Origin: CAWGCA01 sp963820955
GTDB lineage: Bacteria; Pseudomonadota; Gammaproteobacteria; Chromatiales; Chromatiaceae
Length of the DNA: 64,000 nt
NCBI GenBank assembly: GCA_963820955.1
Contig: CAWGCA010000018.1
Span: 6,154 to 70,153 of the forward strand
Direction of reading: 5' to 3'
Numbering within the stretch: position 1 is the first letter of the stretch; the number at the start of each line of letters is the position of its first letter. Positions 35,418-44,203 of the stretch are shown one piece after another. The notes below the pieces were generated by a model. That model saw only the letters and a program-made list of their open reading frames with translations, ran no database searches and was not told where the DNA came from. Both the position numbers and the translations under genes were made by a program.

Positions 35418-35782
35418 GATCGTTCTCCAGGTCAAAGTTTAGGTGGGTCGCCTCCGGCTGCTATGGGAGTTGGAGGGTTTTTCCAGCAACCGTTATGCTT
35501 ACCAACGTTTAAAGCATATGTCGTGCCAGATTATGAGAACCAATAAAAATGCACTATAATACAGATAGTTATGTTTGGTCGTCTCTCGGTCTGCTGTTGC
35601 TGGTATTACCCTTAGAACTAACATTTCGTTAAACTTGGATTCTATTGATTGGTTACACTGAATGGTGGGGGGTAGATGCGATCTGTTGTGGTGCCAGTAA
35701 CTCTATCCTCTTGTATTGAGTTCGTTTAGCACACTCGTCACGTCTTAAACTGCCATCGTATTTGGATCGAATTAACAACGAT
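35418..35782. other. Intergenic stretch upstream of the small secreted protein
   Basis: AT-rich DNA between divergently read genes, presumably with both promoters. TATAAT-like sequence is seen near 35554 (CTATAATAC). There is no repeat copy, no RNA and no convincing frame. The plus-strand TTG at 35762 could extend the next gene by seven codons. Confidence 0.4.
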
Positions 35783-36727
35783 ATGTCATCAGCGTCATTC
35801 ATTTTAATTTTTCTGGCCGGGGTTTTAGGACTCGGGTTTACTATTGTCGGCGCGCTCGTTTGGTGGGGGAAAAAGCAGGACGAGATGAACAACATGATAT
35901 TTTTCTGTATTAAATATTTTATTAATACGAAAGATATCGGGGAAAAATGCAGGGCTGCATCAGCCTTGGGTCGTGCGAAAGATCCTGCCGCCCTGCTTGT
36001 ACTGGTCGATATTGTTAACGATGACAAAGCGGAAGACATTGTTCGGGAGTCTGCAAGGGAGGCGCTCGAGCAAATGAAGCAGCATTACCGAAAATTCAGA
36101 AATGTCATTGACGAACTGTTGTTGGCGATAGAAAGAAAGGATCAACAGAAACTTGTAGAGATCTTAATCTCAAGTTTTGAAAAAGATGGGAAAAGATATC
36201 TGCAAAGTGCCTATGTTATTGGCCATGAACTTATGGGCCTGGGTCAGTATGAGGCAGCGAGAGAGTGGCTTTTAAAAGCCCAGATCCGTAATAAGAAAGA
36301 GAGTATTTATCAGGATCAAATCAATGACTCGATCAGTAAATGCAATGACTATTTATTTGCCGAAGGGGATGAGCTATATAAAGAGGGGGATTATTATGCT
36401 GCAAAAGAGCACTATACAATGGCGGCGACTCGGTTAAAAGATGAGGATAAAAAGCGTTATGCGGCACATCTTCGTTTAGCCTGCGTATACTGCAAAATCG
36501 GGGATTATGTGGATGCAGATCAATCATTGCTGCAGGCATTGCAACATCATCACGAAACAGACAACTCGCTTGCTTTGATTAGGTTATTACAAAATGTGCT
36601 GACAAATAACCGGAAAGTAAAAATAGAAAATTCCGAGAAAAGCAAGATAGACAAGTGTGTGGCTCAAATCATGGATAAAGTGACAACAGAGGGTCCTGAG
36701 AAAGGGGGAAAGATCGAAGTACCCTAA
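35783..36727 (+). CDS. Membrane-anchored HEAT/TPR-repeat protein
   Basis: The protein of about 314 residues starts with a membrane helix (ASFILIFLAGVLGLGFTIVGALVWW), then a HEAT-like segment (IGEKCRAASALGRAKDPAALLVLVDIV, 50-100), and tetratricopeptide-like repeats (GLGQYEAAREWLLKAQ, EGDELYKEGDYYAAKEHYTMA, CVYCKIGDYVDADQSLLQAL). It is probably a cytoplasmic-side scaffold anchored in the inner membrane. It is not part of a recognisable operon; the base composition is more AT-rich than its neighbours, which could mean recent arrival. The start could be TTG at 35762; ATG at 35783 is chosen because it begins right before the helix. Confidence 0.75.
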   Translation: MSSASFILIFLAGVLGLGFTIVGALVWWGKKQDEMNNMIFFCIKYFINTKDIGEKCRAASALGRAKDPAALLVLVDIVNDDKAEDIVRESAREALEQMKQHYRKFRNVIDELLLAIERKDQQKLVEILISSFEKDGKRYLQSAYVIGHELMGLGQYEAAREWLLKAQIRNKKESIYQDQINDSISKCNDYLFAEGDELYKEGDYYAAKEHYTMAATRLKDEDKKRYAAHLRLACVYCKIGDYVDADQSLLQALQHHHETDNSLALIRLLQNVLTNNRKVKIENSEKSKIDKCVAQIMDKVTTEGPEKGGKIEVP

Positions 36728-36794
36728 AAAAAACTTCGTCGACGCGTAAGCACCAGTGTGGGTTTGCAGTCTAAGTCAAGGAGTGTCGAAATAC

Positions 36795-37019
36795 ATTAAG
36801 GAACCTCTGATTTATTCGTGCTCCGTCATCCCGGCGCAGGCTGGGATCCGGTAACTAGTTGATTGCTTTAAGATGGATTCCGTCCTTAGGTCCATAAACG
36901 GTGCATCCCTGCACCATTGCTCCGTCCTTAGGTTCGTAAATGTTGCGTTCCTGCGCCACGGCCTCCGGGTCTATTCTGCGCTTCGTCCGAAATGACGAAT
37001 GAATCAAAGGTTCCTTAAT
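36795..37019. mobile_element. Family 3 miniature element, copy d
   Basis: The ends ATTAAGGAACCTCTGATTTA and the reverse of the right end (ATTAAGGAACCTTTGATTCA) are near-identical inverted repeats, followed by 'gtcatcccgg' inward. The 225-bp core contains two GGTGCATCCCTGCACC-like motifs and 'ccttaggtccataaac', suggesting internal duplication. Closely followed by a second member at 37099. Confidence 0.7.
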
Positions 37020-37098
37020 ATTAGAAATTTATTATGATTAAATGGATTGCTCGGGATAACAAAAATATTCTGACACACCGATTGATAAATCATTATAC

Positions 37099-37234
37099 TT
37101 AGAAACTTCTGATTTGTTCCTAATCCGTCATCCCGGCGTATGCCGGGATCCAGTAACTTAATTTGATTACTTTAAGATGGATTCCGGATCTACGCTACGC
37201 TTTGTCCGGAATGATGAATAAATCAGAGTTTCAA
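37099..37234. mobile_element. Family 3 miniature element, copy e
   Basis: Ends TTAGAAACTTCTGATTTGTTC and TTGAAACTCTGATTTATTC (reverse of right end) enclose 136 bp with 'cgtcatcccggcgtatgccg' and 'gatggattccggat'. Shorter than copy d, lacking the GGTGCATCCCTGC part. It ends 40 bases before the mdh start, so it lies in the mdh leader or promoter. Confidence 0.68.
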
Positions 37235-37273
37235 TAATCGAAACAACTAATCTTTGCCAGGAATATAATAAAG

Positions 37274-38254
37274 ATGAACGCCCCCGTAAAAGTCACTATT
37301 ACCGGTGCCGCTGGTCATATCGGTTATGCATTGGCATTCCGGGTAGCTTCCGGAGAAATGTTTGGACAGGAACAACCGGTAATCTTGAGGTTGTTGGAGA
37401 TCCCGCAAGCCATGTCTTCTGTTAACGGTGTGGGTATGGAACTCGAAGATTGTGCCTTTCCATTATTGCACGACATTGTGTTGACGGATGATCCAGCCAT
37501 TGGTTTTCGGGAGGCCGATTACGCGATTCTTATAGGAGCCAAGCCTCGGACCAAAGGCATGGAACGTAAGGACCTCATTACAGAAAACGCAAAGATTTTC
37601 TCTGAACAGGGTAGGGCGATTAACGACCATGCATCCAGCAAAATCAGGGTACTGGTCGTTGGAAATCCGTCAAATACTAACACTTTGATAGCTGGTTCAA
37701 ATGCGCCGGATCTCAGTCCTAACCAGTTTACAGCGATGACACGCCTGGATCACAACCGAGCGTTGGGCCAACTGGCCAACAAGTGTAATTGCCTGGTCGC
37801 CGATATTACCCGAATGACCATATGGGGCAATCATTCTATGACCCAGTATCCCGATATCAGCCATTGCAGAGTCAACGGGAAATCAGCTTTGGATCTTGTC
37901 AGCAGAGATTGGGCCATTGATCATTTCATTCCTAAGATTCAGCGAAGAGGCGCTGCAATCATAGAAGCGCGCGGCTTATCCTCCGCAGCATCGGCAGCGG
38001 ATGCAGTAGTCGATCATGTGCACAACTGGGTGCTGGGCACGCCGGAAGGTGACTGGGTCAGCATGGGGGTGCTCTCTGACGGCAGTTACGGCATAGAGGA
38101 AGGAGTTGTTTTTTCCTACCCTGTAACCTGCAAAAACGGTGAGTACGAGATTGTGCAGGGCCTGGAACTGGATCAACTCAGTCAAACCAGACTGCAGGTT
38201 TCGGAGAAGGAACTTCGTGATGAACGCGCTGTAATCGAAGACTTGCTTCGCTGA
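37274..38254 (+). CDS. mdh: Malate dehydrogenase
   Basis: The 326-residue enzyme is of the group with TRLDHNRA, common in beta- and gammaproteobacteria, and converts malate and oxaloacetate with NAD in the TCA cycle. Marks are the nucleotide loop ITGAAGHIGYALAFR, the substrate arginine in AKPRTKGMERKDLI, GNPSNTNTLI, and the catalytic histidine in IWGNHSMTQYPD. Length is normal. ATG at 37274 is behind AGGA at a long spacing. A family 3 element lies directly upstream and may carry part of its promoter. It is a single gene. Confidence 0.96.
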   Translation: MNAPVKVTITGAAGHIGYALAFRVASGEMFGQEQPVILRLLEIPQAMSSVNGVGMELEDCAFPLLHDIVLTDDPAIGFREADYAILIGAKPRTKGMERKDLITENAKIFSEQGRAINDHASSKIRVLVVGNPSNTNTLIAGSNAPDLSPNQFTAMTRLDHNRALGQLANKCNCLVADITRMTIWGNHSMTQYPDISHCRVNGKSALDLVSRDWAIDHFIPKIQRRGAAIIEARGLSSAASAADAVVDHVHNWVLGTPEGDWVSMGVLSDGSYGIEEGVVFSYPVTCKNGEYEIVQGLELDQLSQTRLQVSEKELRDERAVIEDLLR

Positions 38255-38514
38255 AATAGACTGCTAAGCAGTTTAAAAAAATGGAAATTGAGGCGACATT
38301 TCGGTAAGAGGAGGTGACGCAATACAGCGGCGAATCGTATCCTGATTGGGCGCTGCCTCAGTTACCTCGCAGGACAACAGGAAGTTAGGCAGCCCCCCCC
38401 CCGATTTTGTAGAATATCTTTTAAATACAGAGCCACTATGATGCGATCGGCAAACGGTTCTGCGCCTGAGTTCGGCCCTCAAACTACTTCGTCAGATTTT
38501 CTGAAGGGCACCTC

Positions 38515-38658
38515 GAAAAATTCGAGGTGCTCGTGTGGTGCAGGGATGCTCCAATATTTTCTTAAGCGTAAGCACATGAAAATGAGAGCGAACGGAAATC
38601 GCGCTTTTCGAGCGCCGTATCGAATAATCCCATGGAAGGGATTTTTTTGAAGTACTTT
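38515..38658 (-). mobile_element. Family 1 miniature element, copy D
   Basis: A 144-bp reverse-oriented copy. It runs from AGGGCACCTCGAAAAATTCG to TTTTTTTGAAGTACTTT. The GTGGTGCAGGGATGC and GAAATCGCGCTTTTCGA motifs are kept. It sits 70 bases before the rhodanese/MBL gene. Confidence 0.75.
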
Positions 38659-38719
38659 AACTGTCGATGATAGTTCTCGCTTAAAAGCCCTCTGTCATAA
38701 ACCTATTTGATACAAAGGT

Positions 38720-40126
38720 GTGTGGAACGTGAATCGGACTCGAATGGTGTTTTTCTGGTTAGCGATTGAGCGGCTATCTTTGAGGATAGGAAGGCCGGTG
38801 ATTCGTTGGGGGTGCCTGGTTTTGGCGGCTATCTGGTTGCTTTTGTTGTTTAGCAGGCCCGTGGCTGCCAATGAAACGCTGACACAAGGAGGTACACTTC
38901 TTGAACGAGTAAACGCACGTATCGGAAACATCGGCACCAGGGAGCTGAAGGTACTCATTGAGGAGCAGCCGGACGCTGTCCTGATCGATGTGCGAACACC
39001 GGGTGAAGTTACTCTGATGGGCGGTATGATCGCTGCGCCACGTAGTTACAACATTCCCCGAGGATGGCTGGAGTTCAGGGTCCAGGAAATTGTGCCCGTA
39101 AAGGACGATCCTATCGTTGTTTATTGCGGTATCAATCAGCGCAGCCCCCTGGCTGCGGATACCCTGTTGCAGCTTGGCTATAGTAACGTGAAGAATTATG
39201 CAGACGGCATTTTTAGCTGGAAATCGGCTGGACTGCCAGTTGAAAGCATGGATAGGGCGTTGGATTCCATGCTCTACAGCAGACCGGAACAGGTTGTAGA
39301 GAATGTCTGGTCCGCCATAGGTGCTACGGCTCCCCCGAGTTACACAAACTCTGGGCATAACAACAATCTTTCCTTCGTGGTCACAGACGATGGTGTGCTG
39401 GTCGTCAACGCAGGTGATAACTATCTACTCGCCCGGGCCCTGCACGAAGAAATCAAAAAAATCACCGACCAACCAGTGCGCTATGTGGTACTTGAGAATG
39501 GGCAAGGTCATGCCATGCTTGGCATGAACTACTGGCAGGAACAGGGCGTACCGGTGATTGCACATGTGGACGCTGCAAGAGAGATCGAAGAGCATGGCGT
39601 GTCTATTCTCGAGCGAATGAGAGCGCGAAACCGTGACAAGGCGATGGGCACCAGACTTGCCAGACCAGACCAGGTCTTCGACGAAAAGCTGGATATCCAG
39701 TTGGGTTCCGAGCGGATCGTGTTGCTTCACCTGGGGCCTGCTCACAGTCCGGGCGACATCATTGTCTGGCTGCCTCGGAAGTCGCTGGTTATTTCAGGCG
39801 ACATGGCGTTTCATCAAAGACTGCTGCCGGTGTTTGAGGACACAGATACAGCCGCCTGGATAGAGACCTGGGAGAAGTTTGCCGAACTCAATGCGAAGTA
39901 TCTGATCCCCGGGCATGGCGAACCGACAAACATGAAAGAGGTGACGAGATACACGCGGGATTATCTGGTTTTTTTGCGGGCGAAAGTAGCTGCTGTCCTG
40001 GACGAAGGAGGGGATCTGCAGAGCGCCTACCAGATCGATCAGTCTGCCTACCGGCATCTCGATACCTATGAAGAACTGGCAAAGCAGAATGCCGGGCGGG
40101 TGTTTCGGGCTATGGAGTTTGAATAG
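38720..40126 (+). CDS. Rhodanese domain fused to a degenerate metallo-beta-lactamase-fold domain
   Basis: The 468-residue protein has a membrane helix or signal sequence (WGCLVLAAIWLLLLFSRPVAA), then a rhodanese domain (VLIDVRTPGEV, active-site Cys in VVYCGINQRS), and a metallo-beta-lactamase-like domain from about 190. In the latter the usual HxHxDH zinc motif is absent (VLENGQGHAMLGMNYW), but HLGPAHSPGDIIVWLP, SGDMAF and IPGHGEPT keep later ligands. Persulfide dioxygenase-like or exported sulfur-handling roles are plausible by analogy. Whether it binds metal is uncertain. The start could be GTG 38720, GTG 38729 or ATG 38744; AAAGG favours 38729. Confidence 0.85.
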   Translation: MWNVNRTRMVFFWLAIERLSLRIGRPVIRWGCLVLAAIWLLLLFSRPVAANETLTQGGTLLERVNARIGNIGTRELKVLIEEQPDAVLIDVRTPGEVTLMGGMIAAPRSYNIPRGWLEFRVQEIVPVKDDPIVVYCGINQRSPLAADTLLQLGYSNVKNYADGIFSWKSAGLPVESMDRALDSMLYSRPEQVVENVWSAIGATAPPSYTNSGHNNNLSFVVTDDGVLVVNAGDNYLLARALHEEIKKITDQPVRYVVLENGQGHAMLGMNYWQEQGVPVIAHVDAAREIEEHGVSILERMRARNRDKAMGTRLARPDQVFDEKLDIQLGSERIVLLHLGPAHSPGDIIVWLPRKSLVISGDMAFHQRLLPVFEDTDTAAWIETWEKFAELNAKYLIPGHGEPTNMKEVTRYTRDYLVFLRAKVAAVLDEGGDLQSAYQIDQSAYRHLDTYEELAKQNAGRVFRAMEFE

Positions 40127-40289
40127 CTCCACGGACAACGCTTGTCGATCAACCCGTTACATGGGGTCTCGTGATGGGTGTTTTTTTGAAAACGTGAAGT
40201 ACCGCACAAACTCAAAGACGCCCGTTAAGAAAATATTAAGATTCCCACGCTATAGTTTGAACTGTACCGACATTTTCGACGAGATTTCC

Positions 40290-40316
40290 CCCGGCCACTC
40301 CCGCCGGGTTTTTTTT
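40290..40316 (+). terminator. Rho-independent terminator
   Basis: CCCGGC (40290-40295), a 7-base loop, GCCGGG (40303-40308) and then eight T. It lies 160 bases after the rhodanese/MBL stop codon, so it ends that transcript, or a small RNA from the gap (TATAGT at 40251 could be a -10). Confidence 0.85.
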
Positions 40317-40348
40317 GTCTCCGGATCCTGCGTGTTTCTTTCGGCCCG

Positions 40349-40591
40349 TTAGTGTTGGCAGGTATCCAGCCGCTTACTGACTTTGGGTAACAGAGCTATA
40401 AAGGCCGTAAGCAGTAGGATGGTTAGGCCAAGGGCCATCGCGGCCAAACCCAGGAAGGAAATAATCACCAACGGAAAAATCGAACTGCCCTGAAAGAATA
40501 AAGGCGGAGCCTGGAATATCAGGCCCGAGGTAAAAAGAACGGCGGCCAGGGTAACGGCGGCGCGCATTGTTTGACATGTCATAATTGGCAT
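40349..40591 (-). CDS. Small two-helix membrane protein, unknown
   Basis: An 80-residue protein with two hydrophobic helices (AAVTLAAVLFTSGLIFQAPPLFF and FPLVIISFLGLAAMALGLTILLLTAFIALL), joined by a short SSIF linker, and a basic end with KVSKRLD. It is not recognised. GGGAA precedes ATG at 40582 by a good distance, so the true protein may start there (third codon on), giving 77 residues. It is read convergently with the rhodanese gene. Confidence 0.6.
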   Translation of the reverse strand: MPIMTCQTMRAAVTLAAVLFTSGLIFQAPPLFFQGSSIFPLVIISFLGLAAMALGLTILLLTAFIALLPKVSKRLDTCQH

Positions 40592-40721
40592 TTTCCCACA
40601 CCATCAATCTATTATTAATAATATTAGCATAAACTTATATAATATTCAATATGTCTCGTTTCAGGTGTGTATTTCCCGCATTCTGGCGCAGAGGGCCTCT
40701 GCCAGGATCCGCTGAATTCGT

Positions 40722-41780
40722 TTATAGCGAGTTGAAGAATCGGTGGCCTTCGAAATTGAAAATGATCCCGTGTCGGAGAATTTCTTCGATCATAAGACCG
40801 TCTTTCGTCCCCTCTCCCTCTTTGAGCTTCTGGGAGTTGATGAGGACAAAGCGCCTCTTTGGGTCGTTTGAGTAGGCCAAGGCGCTCACCTTTCTCTGCG
40901 GCAGGCGTTTGTAGACATCATACGGCAGGTCGTTTTCCGACTTGGCAAGAGGTTTGGTTGTCGGAGTGGCAGCCTCCTGCTGCGGCATTTTAACCGCGGC
41001 CTGAGCCTTGTCATCTTGTGCTGTATGGGGCTGCGGTGGGGCTGTTGTTTCGACCGGTTCTCTGGTTTTCGCTTGCGCTGTCTTCTCGGTACCCTCAGCG
41101 TTCTTTTTTAGAAGCTGCTCTTGGAGATCAAGGAACTCCTGGCGTAACTCCTGCTTAACAGATGATCGAGCGGTCACTGGTTGCGCTACTTTCTCCTCGG
41201 CAATGGAGGGTTGCTCAGGTGTGGGAGGAGGCTGATCTATCGCTGCACGCAGATTACTTTCTGCGGAGGGTGCCGGCTCAGATTGGTCTGTTGGATCCTC
41301 AGGAAGCGGGGTTCGTTTTGGTGCAGGAGCCGGTTGTTCTATCTCTACGATCACCACCTTCTCTTGGCTGCCCTGTTGATCAAGGTTCTGCACTGGGGGT
41401 TTCACACGAGGAGTCACTGGGGCTTCCTTGTCACCGGAGAAGACCGTATCAGGCTGTGGCACAGTGGTGGATTCAGAATGGCGGTCAGGTTTCAGTGCCA
41501 CAGCCGGATCCGGCAGTGGGGGTGTTGGTGCGCGCAGTGGTGCAGCCGGAACCACTTCAACGTTTGTCGGCGGTTCTTGGGGGGTAAAAAAATGATTGCC
41601 AAACACCGCATAGAGGGCAACGATTATCGCAAGAAGGGCCAATATGAGAGCGCTTAGAACCACGGGGTTTGTTTTGGACGGTGGCTCGAGTTCCGCGGGG
41701 GATTCTGTCGCCAGGGTGGGTATCTGGCCCAACTCTCTTTCCTGTTGGGATTTTTTCAGGGCTTCGAGGATATAGGACAT
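40722..41780 (-). CDS. GspB-like general secretion protein
   Basis: The 352-residue protein starts MSYILEALKKSQQERELGQIP, the typical GspB/ExeB N terminus, then has one membrane helix (VVLSALILALLAIIVALYAVFG), a long Pro/Gln/Glu-rich periplasmic linker (about 75-280), and a C-terminal GspB domain (LPQRKVSALAYSNDPKRRFVLINSQKL, GLMIEEILRHGIIFNFEGHRF). With GspA it helps place the type II secretion system secretin across peptidoglycan. It lies 7 bases after the GspA-like stop. The rest of a T2SS is not in this window, and the pair often occurs without it. Confidence 0.9.
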   Translation of the reverse strand: MSYILEALKKSQQERELGQIPTLATESPAELEPPSKTNPVVLSALILALLAIIVALYAVFGNHFFTPQEPPTNVEVVPAAPLRAPTPPLPDPAVALKPDRHSESTTVPQPDTVFSGDKEAPVTPRVKPPVQNLDQQGSQEKVVIVEIEQPAPAPKRTPLPEDPTDQSEPAPSAESNLRAAIDQPPPTPEQPSIAEEKVAQPVTARSSVKQELRQEFLDLQEQLLKKNAEGTEKTAQAKTREPVETTAPPQPHTAQDDKAQAAVKMPQQEAATPTTKPLAKSENDLPYDVYKRLPQRKVSALAYSNDPKRRFVLINSQKLKEGEGTKDGLMIEEILRHGIIFNFEGHRFFNSL

Positions 41781-41787
41781 GGCGTTG

Positions 41788-43890
41788 TTAGGGTATGCTC
41801 TCGAGATGTGGAATACCAGGCACCCCAGTCGCGGTGTTAAGGTGGATCAGGGTCTCAGGGCCTACGATACCATCCGGGACCAATCCTCGATGTCGCTGAA
41901 AACGCTGAACTTCTCGTTTCAGCGCGGGGTCAAATCCGGTCGATCCGGTATTGCTGGATACCCACCCGGGTAAACGGGACATAGTCTCCCGTAGCCATTG
42001 TATCGATTGGCTAGAGGCGCGTGGACTGATGACCATGGTGCCTTCCAACGGTGGTTGCCAGAGCAGCAGATAGTCCCCAGACCAGTATGGATCCAGCTGA
42101 GTCAGGGGAACCCGCACCTTGTCCGTTCCCAGGTTCAGCAGTGCGAAATTGAAGTTAAGCCCTTCTACCAGCGCATATCCGCTATCTGTTCCGTTTCCGT
42201 CCGTCAACCGAATCAAAGCAGGCCGATTGTATGAGTAAAGCTTGTTCCAGCCTCCTTTTCCCTCGCGGCAGCGTAGCCCCTTTGTTTCCGCGAATCGACA
42301 GGGTTCCATAGGTTCCAGCTTAGAGTAGATGATTGGCCCCCAGCGCTTCAGCAGCAGGGCCATGGCTGAACGTCGGTCTGTGGTCAGTTGTTCTATGCGA
42401 AGTATTGGTGTGGGCGGTTCCTGCTGCTGCGCTGGTATCCCTGGCGCCATTTTTATTGGCAGTTCGGCCTCTGGCTCGGTGGCCTCTGGCTCGGCAGCCT
42501 CTGGCTCGGTGGCCTCTGGCTCTGCAGCCTCTGGCTCGGCGGCCTCTGGCTCGGCGGCCTCTGGCTCGGCGGCCTCTGGCTCGGCGGCCTCTGGCTCGGC
42601 AGCCTCTGGCTCGGCGGCCTCTGGCTCGGCAGCCTCTGGCTCGGCAGCCTCTGGCTCGGCAGCCTCTGGCTCGGCGGCCTCTGGCTCGGCAGCCTCTGGC
42701 TCGGCAGCCTCTGGCTCGGCGGCCTCTGGCTCGGCGGCCTCTGGCTCGGCGGCCTCTGGCTCGGTGGCCTCTGGCTCGGCGGCCTCTGGCTCGGCGGCCT
42801 CTAGCTCGGCGGCCTCTAGCTCGGCGGCCTCTAGCTCGGCGGCCTCTATCTCAGCCTCTATCTCGGCCTCCAGCTCGGTTGACGCCGGAGAGTACTGAGA
42901 CCCCGTGCTCTGAGTATTGGGCGAATAGGCTGATATCTCGGCCGCGGTTTTCGGGGACTCTTCAGTAAACAGCTGCTGCTGTTTCCAGGTGTAGGCAAGC
43001 CAGCCTGCGCCGGCTAAAAGTATCGATAGCAGAATGGTTGTACGTAATGGTCGATACCAGCGTTGCCAACCAGACAACTCCAGCTTTCCCGTCAACTCCC
43101 GAGCAGCCTTGTTCAGAATCCGGCTGTCTACGATATGGCGATGGGTGGCAAAGGCGCCAAGCAACGCGCGGTCACAGAGGATATTTATAAGGCGTGGGAT
43201 TCCACCTGAAAGATGATAGATGCGCCGAAGCGCCGCCGGTGTAAACAGGCGGCGTTCCACCCCGGCAATCGCCAGTCGATGGCGAATATATTCTTTTGTG
43301 TCTTTCTGCGATAAAGGCAGAAGGTGGTAGCGCGCGGTGATACGCTGAGCTAGTTGGCGCAGGCGTTTCTGTTCTAAGAGTTCCCTCAGCTCAGGTTGTC
43401 CGACCAGAAAAATTTGCAGTAATTTGTGTCTGTGGGTCTCCAGGTTGGTGAGCAGACGAATCTGCTCCAGTACCTCCGGCTGCAGATTCTGCGCTTCATC
43501 GATCATCAGCACAGGGCGGCGGCGCTTGGCATGGGCGAGCAGCAGATATCTGTTCAGCTGATCCACCAGTACTTTGCTCGATGTCACGTAGCCTGGAACC
43601 TTGACTCCGAATTCATGGCAGATCGAATGCAGCAGCTCCGGTACCGTCAAGGCGGGATTGAGGATTAGTGCGATATCGACATGTTCCGGCAGTTGCTCCA
43701 GAAAGGCGCGACAGATAGTGGTTTTGCCGGTACCTACCTCTCCCGTGAGCAGGACAAAGCCGCCGCCCTCTCCAGCACCATAGAGCAGATGAGCCAAGGC
43801 TTCCCGATGTTCACGGCTGAGATATAAATAGTGAGGATCGGGCGTGATCGAAAAGCTGGGTTCTTTTAAACCGAAATATTCTGGGTACAT
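41788..43890 (-). CDS. GspA/ExeA-like AAA ATPase with EPEAA repeat and peptidoglycan-binding domain
   Basis: The 700-residue protein starts MYPEYFGLKEPSFSITPDP, typical of ExeA, and has Walker A (GEVGTGKTT) and Walker B (MIDEAQN) in its AAA domain (about 1-270). A membrane helix (TTILLSILLAGAGWLAYTW) follows, then a tract of about 25 five-residue EPEAA repeats, a periplasmic region with a C39-like part (KRWGPIIYSKL), and a C-terminal peptidoglycan-binding domain (REVQRFQRHRGLVPDGIVGPETL). ATG at 43890 is chosen from homologues; a TTG 17 codons upstream is open. It forms a two-gene operon with gspB and likely uses ATP to remodel the wall for secretin insertion. Confidence 0.9.
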   Translation of the reverse strand: MYPEYFGLKEPSFSITPDPHYLYLSREHREALAHLLYGAGEGGGFVLLTGEVGTGKTTICRAFLEQLPEHVDIALILNPALTVPELLHSICHEFGVKVPGYVTSSKVLVDQLNRYLLLAHAKRRRPVLMIDEAQNLQPEVLEQIRLLTNLETHRHKLLQIFLVGQPELRELLEQKRLRQLAQRITARYHLLPLSQKDTKEYIRHRLAIAGVERRLFTPAALRRIYHLSGGIPRLINILCDRALLGAFATHRHIVDSRILNKAARELTGKLELSGWQRWYRPLRTTILLSILLAGAGWLAYTWKQQQLFTEESPKTAAEISAYSPNTQSTGSQYSPASTELEAEIEAEIEAAELEAAELEAAELEAAEPEAAEPEATEPEAAEPEAAEPEAAEPEAAEPEAAEPEAAEPEAAEPEAAEPEAAEPEAAEPEAAEPEAAEPEAAEPEAAEPEAAEPEAAEPEATEPEAAEPEATEPEAELPIKMAPGIPAQQQEPPTPILRIEQLTTDRRSAMALLLKRWGPIIYSKLEPMEPCRFAETKGLRCREGKGGWNKLYSYNRPALIRLTDGNGTDSGYALVEGLNFNFALLNLGTDKVRVPLTQLDPYWSGDYLLLWQPPLEGTMVISPRASSQSIQWLRETMSRLPGWVSSNTGSTGFDPALKREVQRFQRHRGLVPDGIVGPETLIHLNTATGVPGIPHLESIP
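42464..42880. repeat. 15-bp tandem repeat inside the GspA-like gene
   Basis: About 25 copies of the unit GGCTCGGCGGCCTCT (plus-strand reading; 15 bases, five codons, AEPEA). Units differ at a few positions (T or A in place of G/C), with variants at the ends giving AELEA and TEPEA. The low divergence points to recent expansion, so copy number may vary between strains. All three opposite-strand frames are stop-free, which is a by-product of the repeat. Confidence 0.9.
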
Positions 43891-44203
43891 ATAATTCTGG
43901 TGCGGATAGGCCTCTGATTCATCAGCGGTTAACCGGGTCAAAGGGTCGATCTGCTGCTAGCGCCATCCATTCAGTGCCGTATTGATTTCACTATATTTAG
44001 TGAAGTTTACCCAATAAGAAGAGAAACAAACAGTATTTTCAAATGGTTATCACACAAGTACACCCTCAAAATGACATTGCCCTATTCAGAGCCCACTCAA
44101 ACGGCCAAGGCAAGGCGCGCTCCGCATTGAATAGCTCGATCTTTGCCAGGAGTACTAAGACCAGAAGAGAAATGCCCATGCCGCGCAGAGGGGATACGAA
44201 CTG
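43891..44203. other. Intergenic stretch with no supported gene
   Basis: Between the GspA-like start and the glgX stop; no known repeat of the window, no RNA and no gene. A plus-strand frame at 44043-44270 lacks support. Part of the upstream region (43891-43941) is open in the GspA-like frame. Confidence 0.4.

Noticed and set aside
42329..42898. Plus-strand open frame with Ser/Gly/Ala repeats inside the GspA-like gene
   Set aside because: It is a mirror of the 15-bp repeat, which is stop-free in every frame; the real protein is on the minus strand and matches GspA.
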